Made by a program: the position numbers and the translations under genes
Notes under the pieces: model-generated
The model's database searches: none
The model's input: the letters and a program-made list of their open reading frames with translations, nothing else
What the model was told of the DNA's origin: nothing
Assembly (NCBI RefSeq): GCF_000252445.1
Contig: NC_017791.1
Span: forward strand, 248,001-312,000
Reading direction: 5' to 3'
Source of the DNA: Deinococcus gobiensis I-0
GTDB lineage: Bacteria > Deinococcota > Deinococci > Deinococcales > Deinococcaceae
DNA: 64,000 nucleotides
In this document: in pieces, positions 55,141 to 63,800 of the stretch
How the letters are laid out: each line of letters opens with the position of its first letter
Position numbering within the stretch: position 1 is the first letter of the stretch

Positions 55141-55415
55141 CAACCAGTGTGTCACCGAGGACGCAACGGGTATGTCACCGATGTGGCCGGTGAACACAAC
55201 AGGTGTGTCACCGGCGGGCAGAGGAGTGCAACGGGTGTGTCACCCAGGATGCAATCAGTGTGTCACCGAGAATGCAACGGGTGTGTCACTGGGGAGGTCT
55301 GGAAAACCAACCGGTGTGTCACCCTGGATGTCTTCCAAATCAACCAGTGTGTCACCAAGGATGCAACGGGTGTGTCACCGTGAAATCCTCCAAAACGACG
55401 AGTGTGTCACCGTGA
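55141..55415 (+). repeat. Origin iterons: ten copies of a GTGTGTCACC-centred repeat
   Basis: Cores start at 55147, 55170, 55203, 55235, 55258, 55281, 55314, 55347, 55370 and 55402. The fuller unit is GCAACgGGTGTGTCACCgAGG; two copies vary (GTATGTCACC, GTGTGTCACT). Spacings are 23 or 32-33 bp. All have the same orientation and lie upstream of repA, as initiator-binding iterons do. No DnaA box was recognised. Open frames through this block are by-products of the repeat. Confidence 0.88.
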
Positions 55416-55515
55416 ATCAACCCGGCTCTCGCTCTTACGCCTCATTGTGTGGAGACAAGAAATCTCGTTTAGGGCTCGCGCCATGACCTGTTCAATGGCT
55501 CCCAGAGGGCAAAAA

Positions 55516-55547
55516 ATGGAGACGGTATGGCTAGATACCGTCTCCAT
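55516..55547 (+). promoter_or_regulatory. Perfect 13-bp hairpin over the IS982 transposase start
   Basis: ATGGAGACGGTAT (55516-55528) pairs with ATACCGTCTCCAT (55535-55547), loop GGCTAG. The proposed start ATG 55527 sits at the stem-loop junction. In a read-through transcript this would hide the start, the way several IS elements damp expression from outside promoters. Confidence 0.6.
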
Positions 55548-56270
55548 CACAGTTTAGGCCGACGAGCCGTCATCCGCCAGCTTCACCGCTGGGCCAAACG
55601 GCATTTCAGTGACGTCAAGCGGTGTTCGCACCAGAAACTGAGTGATGCCCTGTTGGTCGCCCTGTTGCTCAGCCGACTGATCTTCAAACATCCGTTCCCG
55701 TCCATCTGGTGGAACATCCTGAGGGAAGATCGACACGATCTTCCCTCCTACACGCAGGCGTATATCCGGGGACAGCGATTGCTTGAACAACTTGAAGCGG
55801 TCGCCACCCCATCACAATCCTGCATGGAAGTGATCGTCGATTCCATGCCTCTGCCCGTCTGCCGACCCAAACGGGGGAAGCGTTGTGCGTTTCCCGGTGC
55901 TCGTTGGGGTTACGGCACGCAGGGAGACGTCTACGGATACAAGTTGCACGCGTGGGTGACCGCTTCGGGTGCCATCGTGCAGTATCTGATCCGACCAGCC
56001 AATTTGCACGATACGACCGTAAGCTACGAGCTCAACCGGCGGTGGCCCGACTTCGGCGGGCCACGCATCATCGGTGATAAGGGGTACTGCTGCTTGGGCT
56101 ACGTGTTCCCACCGAAGAGGAATACCCGGTACGACACGGGGTGGCGGCCTGGCCGCCACCCTCGATTGCGAAAACGCATTGAAACGGTGTTCTCTAGTTT
56201 GGTCGAGGCTCAGATTCGCTCTGTGCAGACGAAAACGTTGCGGTCGCTCCGTCTCCGTGTCGTCCTGGCC
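55527..56270 (+). pseudogene. IS982-family transposase truncated by IS4
   Basis: About 248 codons of an IS982-type DDE transposase: WAKRHFSDVKRCSHQKLSDA, MEVIVDSMPLPVCRPKRGKR (first Asp), VYGYKLHAWVTASGAIVQYL, GPRIIGDKGYCC (second Asp) and RLRKRIETVFSSLVEAQIRS (Glu). At RLRVVLA the IS4 left end begins, and the last residues of the open frame (CTGHLQ and on) are IS4 DNA. The true C-terminus is missing. The start in the hairpin is provisional. Confidence 0.82.
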
Positions 56271-57474
56271 CTCTGTACCGGACATCTTCAGGTTGAGGCT
56301 GTGCTGGACGCAAAATTCCTGAACGTATGATCGGTCGCGAATCGGCACAACAAACGGCGGTGTTTTGGGTGTGTGACCATCCCAGAACCCGCCGATCTCC
56401 AGCGTACTGAACTCACTCGCCATTTCAAAGCCTGCGTGCCCTTCCTGCGCCACGACACGCTGCAGCGTGTCGTGGACGTGATCTTCGCGATGGTAACCGC
56501 GAGGAGCGTGAACCAGAGTGACCTGTGCGCCCACCTGCCTGGGGCAAGCTCCCTCGACGCGAAGAAACGCCGGGTGGAACGAGGGTGCCGGGATCCCCAG
56601 CTGACCGGACCGGTGTTCCTATCCTTTCTGCTGGCCCTGCTGCCCCCTGGGAAACTGCTGCTCAGCATGGACCGGACGACCTGGGAGCGTGGCGAGTCGC
56701 CCCTGAACCTCTTGGTCCTCGGCGTCGTGTTGCACGGGTACACGGTGCCGCTCGTCTGGACCGCTCTCGATCACGACGGCAACAGCGGCACGGTCCGGCG
56801 CATCCAATTGGTCTCACGACTCCTGAAGGCCCTTCCAGCGGCCCGCTGGAAGGGCTTGGTCGCTGACCGGGAGTTCATCGGTGGGGAGTGGTTCCGCTTC
56901 CTGAGGCGCAAGGGCATCAAACGGGCCATCCGCATCCGAAAGAACGCTGTGGTCGACGAGCTGCGCGTGGACGCGTGGTTCGGTGATCTGAAGGTTGGGG
57001 AAGTCCGGTGCATGGCTGAAAAGGCGTACGTCTACGGTAAGGTGATGCAGGTCGTGGCCACCAGGTCCCCCGCGGGGGACCTGGTGGCCATTGCCACGGA
57101 TTTCAGCGTGTGGGACACCTGCGTGCTGTACCGAGCTCGCTGGTCGGTGGAGTGCACGTTCGCGAGCCTCAAGGTCCGCTGGTTCGATTTGGAGCGGACC
57201 GGCATCACCCGAACAGACCGGCTGGACCGTCTGTTCGGGCTGGTCGTCCTGGCCTGGATCAGCTGCCTCCGGGTGGGCGTGTGGCTCCAGGCGCAGGTTC
57301 CGGTCAAGGTGAAGGCTCATGGCCGGGCGGCCATGAGCCTCGTGCGGTACGGCGCGGAGCGGCTGTGCCATGCCCTGCGGTGGAATCTCCCCGAGTTACC
57401 CGCACTGATCAGGCTGCTGAGCACACCATTTCACGCGCCAGGCGCGGCTTGAAGGCAAGATGTCCGGTACAGAG
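56271..57474 (+). mobile_element. IS4-family insertion sequence (1204 bp)
   Basis: Perfect 18-bp inverted repeats CTCTGTACCGGACATCTT at 56271-56288 and inverted at 57457-57474. One intact transposase lies between. The flanks (GTCCTGGCC on the left, CGCTGCCCTG on the right) do not form a target duplication, so one side has been rearranged since insertion. Confidence 0.88.
56373..57452 (+). CDS. IS4-family transposase
   Basis: 359 residues. KLLLSMDRTTWERGESPLNL holds the first Asp, RWKGLVADREFIGGEWFRFL the second, and YRARWSVECTFASLKVRWFD the YREK-like segment with the catalytic Glu, as in IS4. Intact. The GTG start lies about 100 bp inside the left end. A related but truncated copy lies at 59414-59850 on the other strand. 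Confidence 0.95.
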   Translation: MTIPEPADLQRTELTRHFKACVPFLRHDTLQRVVDVIFAMVTARSVNQSDLCAHLPGASSLDAKKRRVERGCRDPQLTGPVFLSFLLALLPPGKLLLSMDRTTWERGESPLNLLVLGVVLHGYTVPLVWTALDHDGNSGTVRRIQLVSRLLKALPAARWKGLVADREFIGGEWFRFLRRKGIKRAIRIRKNAVVDELRVDAWFGDLKVGEVRCMAEKAYVYGKVMQVVATRSPAGDLVAIATDFSVWDTCVLYRARWSVECTFASLKVRWFDLERTGITRTDRLDRLFGLVVLAWISCLRVGVWLQAQVPVKVKAHGRAAMSLVRYGAERLCHALRWNLPELPALIRLLSTPFHAPGAA

Positions 57475-57562
57475 CGCTGCCCTGAAAGTTCTGATCGGGA
57501 CGTGTACTGACGACGGCGACATCACTTACAAGGAAACGGGAGTGGACTTCCAGATACCATGA
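57475..57562 (+). pseudogene. C-terminal tail of a gene lost to the IS4 insertion
   Basis: From the IS4 right end the frame reads ALKVLIGTCTDDGDITYKET then GVDFQIP and TGA. The TGA overlaps the ATG of the next gene as ATGA, the layout of a coupled operon. The rest of the upstream gene is absent. Confidence 0.5.
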
Positions 57563-58488
57563 TTGACATCACCCAGATACCATTCGAGCTTGGCCTGGTC
57601 GAGGCTGCGTTGACTCACGGCCAACAACTCTATGTCCGTACCTCCGACGAGGTGGCCCACGTAGCCGTAGACGGGATTGTCACGGTCCTGCACACGTTCG
57701 ATGCGCAGAGTCCGCTGGCCTTCAAGGGCCTCGTCCTCGTGGGCGACGACTTGATGACGATCGACCGACCATTGGGGGCGACACCCATCCTGACCTCCGT
57801 GTCTCTCCAGGGAGAGGTTGAACGATACCCAGCCGTGCCCCTCCATCATCCTTCAGGACTGACTGTGCTTGCCGGCCAGCCTGTCGTGTCGGATCAGCAG
57901 CCTCCGCTGACCAAATTCCTCTTGGGTACGGCAGGAGCACGTGTTCCGGTCGACGCCAGAAATCTCACCCACTGGGAGGTGAGCGGCGACGAACTGGTCT
58001 ACAGCGACGCCATCGGCCTGCACCAGGGCCATCCAACCAACCCGCGGACGGTCATGAAGCGGACGGGGATCCTCACCTTTGATCTGGCTGGCCACTGCGT
58101 GATTCAGAAGCTCGAAGAGGGCCGGTCCGTATTCGAGGTCGTGTCTGCTGGCACCTCACGCACCGTGACGGAAGTCAATCGCCCAGCCGCCCTTCACCGC
58201 CTCTCTGGGGAGACATTCGTGCGCTTCCGGAACCAGATTGCGCCGGCATTGATGCCAGACGCCCTGGAGACGCTCCCAAAGGCCACGGATCTGGGCACGG
58301 TCGCGGAGGTATGCGGCGGCCTGAGTTATCTCGACGATGACCGGCAGTTGCGGTGGAGTGCGGATGGAATCTACTGGAAGACCTTTGAGCCGGCTATCCG
58401 CGCATCAGACGTCGTGCCCGTGAATGAATTGGAGTTGGTTCTGACCGGCCGCCGAGCGTCCGCCTGGGTGAGGAGCGCAGCCCCATAA
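57559..58488 (+). CDS. Hypothetical protein, possible beta-propeller
   Basis: 309 residues (MIDITQIPFELGLVEAALTH). Repeated short beta-rich units (QQLYVRTSDEVAHVAVDGIV, GLVLVGDDLMTIDRPLGATP, SYLDDDRQLRWSADGIYWKT) suggest a propeller-like fold. No signal peptide or catalytic motif. It starts in an ATGA overlap with the remnant of a lost gene, so it was once coupled to an upstream partner; in a conflict-rich region a toxin/immunity pair is one possibility. Family not recognised. Confidence 0.6.
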   Translation: MIDITQIPFELGLVEAALTHGQQLYVRTSDEVAHVAVDGIVTVLHTFDAQSPLAFKGLVLVGDDLMTIDRPLGATPILTSVSLQGEVERYPAVPLHHPSGLTVLAGQPVVSDQQPPLTKFLLGTAGARVPVDARNLTHWEVSGDELVYSDAIGLHQGHPTNPRTVMKRTGILTFDLAGHCVIQKLEEGRSVFEVVSAGTSRTVTEVNRPAALHRLSGETFVRFRNQIAPALMPDALETLPKATDLGTVAEVCGGLSYLDDDRQLRWSADGIYWKTFEPAIRASDVVPVNELELVLTGRRASAWVRSAAP

Positions 58489-58880
58489 AGATTTAGTGCC
58501 ATTACATTTCTTGGCCCCCATCAAACCTGGCGCACCGTCTCCGCTGGAAAGACATTTTTGGGAAGGTACCCTACTGCGCCTCGGCGCGGGCGATCTAGGA
58601 CAGAGCATCGAAGATGTCCCGAATGGTGTGTTTTCGCTGCCGCACCTCCTATGGACTCAGAAGGTACGGTTGCAGGAAAAGAGAGGTGCAGTCGTCTACG
58701 TCTCTAGGATAATCTTGCCGGACCACCTGCTCATTCTGCCCTGCCCGAACTTTTGTTACAGCAATTCAGATCTGTTTTGAGTAGTCCCCAGAGGCCGATG
58801 TGTGAGATGCCATGAAAACGCCAAGTTCGTGCCAATGTCCTGACTGGGCGACGATGTCCGAAAAGTGTAGGAGAGTTTGG
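58489..58880 (+). other. Interval with an unsupported 94-codon frame
   Basis: A GTG-started frame at 58496-58780 (MPLHFLAPIKPGAPSPLERH to CYSNSDLF) lacks a ribosome site and family. It may be a decayed gene. No other feature recognised. Confidence 0.3.
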
Positions 58881-59402
58881 ATGTATTGGGTGCCATTCAG
58901 TAAGCCAGAGGGATCCTTGCTGGCTGATCTGGACGCGTCACTCCTCCAGCCGGACGAACAATGGGACGCGCTTTACCATGACGTGATCCATTCCTTCGAT
59001 AAGGATTCGGACTTCTTCTGGATCGGGTACGCGATCCAGTATTCGTCGCGGGCTGTTGACAAGCAGGGCGCAGTCAACGATCTGGAATGGATCCTCGGTC
59101 ACCCAGAACGTTATGGCGTTCTGGGAGGACTGTTCGGCTCTGCAGCCAGTTATCTCGGCTTGATTGCCTCTTACCCGAATACTGCCCTCCTGCGCCTGAT
59201 GCAGGCGCCGGACACGGGCGATGAGGACATTGACGATGTCCTTCAATTTGCTCGCGCGGCAGCGTTTGGGGCCCATGTCACCACGGCAACGGACTTCGAC
59301 TTCGGTATGAATGCTGGGCGTCGGGCTAAGTCCAGCGCCGAGCGACCTTCACTGGAGCAGGCGGAACGGCTGATTCGGCAATGGCGTGAGCAGCACGCCT
59401 GA
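58881..59402 (+). CDS. Hypothetical protein
   Basis: 173 residues from ATG 58881 (MYWVPFSKPEGSLLADLDAS); AGGAGAG lies 6 bp upstream, which decides this start over ATG 58812. Helical and acidic: QWDALYHDVIHSFDKDSDFF, RYGVLGGLFGSAASYLGLIA, RPSLEQAERLIRQWREQHA. No signal peptide, no recognised family. Downstream lie only transposase scraps. Located between the IS4 element and the effector locus, so possibly another immunity-like protein. Confidence 0.6.
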   Translation: MYWVPFSKPEGSLLADLDASLLQPDEQWDALYHDVIHSFDKDSDFFWIGYAIQYSSRAVDKQGAVNDLEWILGHPERYGVLGGLFGSAASYLGLIASYPNTALLRLMQAPDTGDEDIDDVLQFARAAAFGAHVTTATDFDFGMNAGRRAKSSAERPSLEQAERLIRQWREQHA

Positions 59403-59413
59403 ACGATGAATGC

Positions 59414-59850
59414 TCAGCACCTGACACTTTGGGAAACGGATGTGCTGGCGGTCGGGAATGGCATCCCGAGGAGCCGCAGGCAGTTCCAGAAATCGTCGCC
59501 GCCCCACCGTGCCGCCTGACTCAGGATCTGCCACCCGATTCGCGTCTGACTCACGACCGCTCGCCCGCGGTTATCCCGCCGAGGGGCGTGGGGTGCTGTC
59601 CGCTGCGCGCCGATCCGGGTCATCCAGGCCAGTGCGATACACAGCAGCCCAAAGAGCCGAGAGATTCGTTCTGGGGCTGTCATGTGTGTGGCCTCCAGAT
59701 TCAGTCCACGAGATTTCAAAGCGGAAAACGCAGATTCCATCGCCCACCTGAGCCGATAGGTCCGCAACACGTCCACGACAGGCAAATCCGAAGCGACGAC
59801 CACCCTGTCCCCCGCGGGGGACAGGGTGATGACCACGTGCATCCAGCCCC
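59414..59850 (-). pseudogene. IS4-family transposase, C-terminal fragment
   Basis: Reads MHVVITLSPAGDRVVVASDL, VLRTYRLRWAMESAFSALKS (the catalytic Glu segment) and LEATHMTAPERISRLFGLLC to a stop at 59414. The N-terminal two thirds with both Asp residues are missing; the left boundary joins an IS630 fragment. Related to, but not the same as, the IS4 at 56.3 kb. Confidence 0.8.
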
Positions 59851-59856
59851 ATAGAC

Positions 59857-59994
59857 CTACGTCCGCTCAAACAGGGTACGCACCTGTCCCGGTTGTAGCG
59901 TCGTGAACAGGTCTCGTACGATCCATTCAAGCGCCGCGAGGCGCCGCTCTTCGAGTTGAGCATGGGAATAACGGGTAGGTTGCCATCCAGGCAT
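59857..59994 (-). pseudogene. IS630-family transposase, N-terminal fragment
   Basis: 45 residues: MPGWQPTRYSHAQLEERRLA, ALEWIVRDLFTTLQPGQVRT, LFERT, then TAG. The first 24 residues are the standard beginning of Deinococcus IS630 transposases; after LEWI it deviates and is cut off by the IS4 fragment. Non-functional. Confidence 0.65.
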
Positions 59995-60365
59995 GCCCCA
60001 AGATTATCAATGCTAAGCCGTGACGTGATCAATAATCTTGATTTTAGTATCATTAATCGCGACTTGGCAGTTTAAGTCGAACAATCCCCATCAGAGCTAT
60101 TGATTCTGATGGGACACCTCGAAATTGACCTTTTCATTTCGCGTTATCCGTCTTCTCTGGAAAGCGCCTATAATGGGCAATAGGAAATCGCGATGGTAAA
60201 AAATGCTAAATGTCAAATCCTATTCGTGGTGAATCATTAATAGGACTTTGTCACTCTTTCGCTCATCCTGATCACTGTTGGGAAAGCATATAGGTGACAG
60301 ACTAAAGTTGCTGTTCTACTAAGTATCAGTGTAAAAATATTTATTACCTGCGTCATTCTGAAACA
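59995..60365 (-). other. AT-rich intergenic region with hairpins
   Basis: About 370 bp, low GC. A perfect 9-bp hairpin CCCATCAGA / TCTGATGGG (60087-60113) could end transcription of the effector operon coming from the right. AAGATTAT near 60002 pairs with ATAATCTT near 60033 and may be an old IS end. No gene seen. Confidence 0.5.
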
Positions 60366-60881
60366 CTATTTACCCTTCCAGTAAGCGTCACCGATCACCT
60401 TCTCTTCATACGTAAGATAGGTCGCTGTCGCTGTGACACCGCAGTTGACCTTAAGCAGACGTGCCTCGACCGGATCAAGCATCTTCCAAAGGATGGTTTT
60501 TACCTTTGGCGCTTTCATTGTCATGGCGGCCTGAAAACAGGCATTCACCTGCTGAGTGGTCAAGATGTTTAGGGCTTCCTGAGGAGAATAGGACTGAAGC
60601 AGCTTAACCGCCGCGGCTGAAGCTCTGGGGTAGGTGAAGTCATAGCGTAGGGAGATGTACACCGTCCCGCCGCCCCCAGAACTAGGACTCACCGTCTGCT
60701 CGGTGATCTTTCCCGACAGGAGGGTATATTGCCCATCAGAAACCTGCCAGTCCCGATCGGTATGCTCCCGCATTCGCGTAGACACGATCCGCTGACCATG
60801 TGCCTGTGCCCAGGCCTGGATACTGGCGGGAACGGAAGATGTCATGGCCACGAGTGCGAGGATAAGCGTCATTCCCTTCAT
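60366..60881 (-). CDS. Small secreted protein coupled to the DUF4157 effector, candidate immunity protein
   Basis: 171 residues with a signal peptide (MKGMTLILALVAMTSSVPAS, cleavage probably after VPA or IQA). The mature domain is mixed (DWQVSDGQYTLLSGKITEQT, GTVYISLRYDFTYPRASAAA, QQVNACFQAAMTMKAPKVKT), with two Cys that could form a disulfide (NACFQ and VNCGV). The ATG overlaps the stop of the effector gene as ATGA, so both are made together. An exported partner of a cell-wall-degrading protein fits an immunity role in the envelope (inference); no family was recognised. Confidence 0.65.
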   Translation of the reverse strand: MKGMTLILALVAMTSSVPASIQAWAQAHGQRIVSTRMREHTDRDWQVSDGQYTLLSGKITEQTVSPSSGGGGTVYISLRYDFTYPRASAAAVKLLQSYSPQEALNILTTQQVNACFQAAMTMKAPKVKTILWKMLDPVEARLLKVNCGVTATATYLTYEEKVIGDAYWKGK

Positions 60882-63800
60882 GGCTTTCTCCCCTGGGCGA
60901 GCGGTTTATAACGGCTGAAGACCAACGTCTCTTCTCTCCAAGTGTTTGGAACCTCCCACTGATCTGTAGGGAGCGCCTCCCAATTGTATGACGCCACCTT
61001 TTTCTTCAGACCTTTGGTGCTGAACCGGTTCTCGTCCGTGAACCACCAGATGGCTCGGTCGACACCTGTCAGCGATTGGACACCGTGTTGCCGGGCCTCA
61101 GGCAGTTGGGTATTTGGCGTAGACTCGGCAATCATCATCTGGATTCCCTTCCCACCTGGGCCCGGACCGACCTGCACCACAATTCGGATGTGGCCAGAAA
61201 GCCACATGGTATCTCCAGGGCGAACCTGCGCCGGTGTGGCGACGGCCTGAAAATCCTTGTGATTTTTATTCAGCGTGCCAGAAGCGCGATTGACCCGGAC
61301 ACCTGCGTCCCCGAGATGTGGGTCCTTACCACTGGCCTGGGTCGTTGCATAGTCCAGGGCCTGTGTCACGAAGCCCGAGCAGTCAACCCCTAGGCCATAT
61401 CGTTTCAACCAAGCCGTCAGCATGGCTCCAGTGATCTCATGCGGGTGGACGCCAAAAGGATTGCGCTGCGCGACAAGACGGGCCGCTGCGTGCATCTCTT
61501 CAGGGCTGGCCTTGCCCGTCCGGACGGTAGACGGCATCTGCTGGTAAATCGCTCGATCGGCTGCCGGCATTCCAGAACGGTTGGTTTGAACCGACCGTTG
61601 AATGCTTCCCGCATTGATGTAATAAGGCGTCTGTACCTGAATTGTCTTCTCCCGCACCTGTTCATCCTCCATCCAGTGCAAGACCACTGGAAAACGGTAG
61701 GACTGGGTAAACGCCGTGAGTGCCTGAGTAATCCGGTCGTCATAGGTGCCTTGCGGATCCATCTGTGGTCTCGCTTGGGCTGGTGTCACGGTCTGAGCCA
61801 CAGGTGTAGGGGTACTCCGTACTGGCGGGGCAGTAGGACGCGGGGAGGGCTTGGCTGGTGTGGCAGGCCTCACCGAGCTGGTCACTGCCTCAGCGGTAGG
61901 TTGCCCTGAAGAAGACCCGGCCGTTGGCGCAAAATAATTCACCACCATCCCCCGGTCGCGTAAGACAGCCGCCGCCTCTAAACGGGTAATCTTCCCATCA
62001 CGGTCCGTATCAAATTGCCTATTGTCCGCGTAATTCTTCGTACCCTGCGTATACCACACGTCTCCATTGCGTCCAGGAGCGAGGATTTTCTGGTAGATCT
62101 TGTCGTAGGTCGCACCCGCTGGAAGTGCATTCACGGGAATATGGAAGTACAGCACCACATACCGCATCTGCTCCATCGGGGTCATTCGCAAAAGCCCGTC
62201 CCTGGTCACGCTCCGCGCGGCGATGCCCAGTGCCTGAGCATGCGCCCGCCCTGCTTTGGTGGCCAGGAAATCGTTCAAGGAAGGAATGCCGACACTGGGC
62301 GTGAACTGAATCAGCCCCACCGCACCCTTCTTACCTTTGCGGCGGGCCGCTTCGTTCTCCACCGCGGGACTGAATGTCCCCATCGTTTCATACCCGATGG
62401 TCGCGGCCAGCTCGTTGGGATCGACCTTGAGCTGCGCTGCTCCCCAGACGATGGCGGCCTGTACCTCCGGCTGCCGATCAAACCCCTTGATACCGGTGTG
62501 CTGAGCAGTCCAGCCCTGCCCGGTGGGGGCTTCTGCTGATAGAGAAGGCACAGAATCTTGGGGTGCTGAAGTTCGCGGGGCCACCGAAGAGGTGCGGGGA
62601 CGAGATACAGGGGCCTGATCTACCACCTGGGCCGATGACACACCGGTCGGCGCAGACTTGATCTCGGGAGACAGGTCGGCCATGGGGGGATGAACCGACG
62701 TGGAGGGCCTGGGCGCAGCGGCAGTGGGCAGTGAAGTCCGTCCTGCCCCGCTCCCTGTGGTCATCTCTAGGTCCTCAGCGCGGAAGGCGGTCCCCCGATG
62801 GAAGGCCGCACGGAATCCCTGGCCACCTGACAGGAAACGGCCCCTGAACGTTGCTCCATTGTGGCCATGCAGAACGAAGGTGTCGTCCTCACGGATCTGG
62901 CCTTCCAGGTGCCAGCCACTCCGGTGGCCGGGCGTGACCCAATAACGGGCGTGAAGGTGACCTGCCGCGCTGCGCTGCACGGTCAGGCGAAAGCGCACGC
63001 CTTTTGCCTGACCATAGAAGGTTCGTGTCCACGACTGCTTGTTTGCCTTGAGTGGTGCAGGCATATCTGGCGCCGTTTGACGCTGAAGCACAAACTGGTG
63101 CTTGCTGGACGAGAGCGGGGAGCCTGCCACGCTAGGCACACGTGGCCTCGATGCTGGGAGGCCAAGCACTTGGTGGCGGCCCAAGCGCTTGCCCATTGCC
63201 TGGGCTTCCTGCTCCAGGCCTGCGTCAGGATCGATGCCCTGACCGACCTGGCCCCGGCTCTGCTGCACGGTGTGCGTGACCTCGTGCGCCAGCAACTCCA
63301 GGCCAGTTTGGGTATTCGGATTAAAAGTCCCCTGGCGGAAGAAGATGTCGGTCCCCGTCGTGAAGGCAACCGAATTCACGCCCTTGGCCAGTTTGTCGGC
63401 CTCGGCGTCGTCATGGATGCGTACGCGACTGAGGTCGTGATTGAGGCCCTGTTCAAGGTGACGCTGAACGGCTGTGGGAAGAGGATGTCCTCCACCACGC
63501 CGGGCCTGAATGCGCTCCAGGATCGGCCGGGTCGCCTCAACGTCCAGTTCCGCCAGTTGGCGCTGCACCGCCAGTGTCCTGTGAGCCTGCGCCGCCTGAG
63601 CGACCTGCTCCTGTTCCCGCTGGAGGGTCAGGTCGACGGCCCGTTGGAGAGCAGGACGCTCCCCAGGCGGGATCAAGCCCAGGACCGCACGGGCAACCGG
63701 GGCATTGATGGGGTGGCGCTGGAGGGCGACGAGGTGGGCAGCGTAGGCGTCCTGCCGTTCCTGTGCCGGCCGCCGGTCGGTGCGGAAACCCTGGACCAGG

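Noticed and set aside
55141..55415. CRISPR array
   Set aside because: Repeat cores are about 10-20 bp with 23 or 33 bp periods, spacers are short and similar to each other, and no cas genes are near. Position upstream of repA fits iterons.
55055..55486. A 143-codon frame with a repeated CVTEDATGVSP-like peptide
   Set aside because: The repeat is the translated iteron array; the same DNA is open in more than one frame.
58496..58780. 94-codon GTG-started frame
   Set aside because: No ribosome site, mixed composition and no recognisable domain; mentioned only as an interval.
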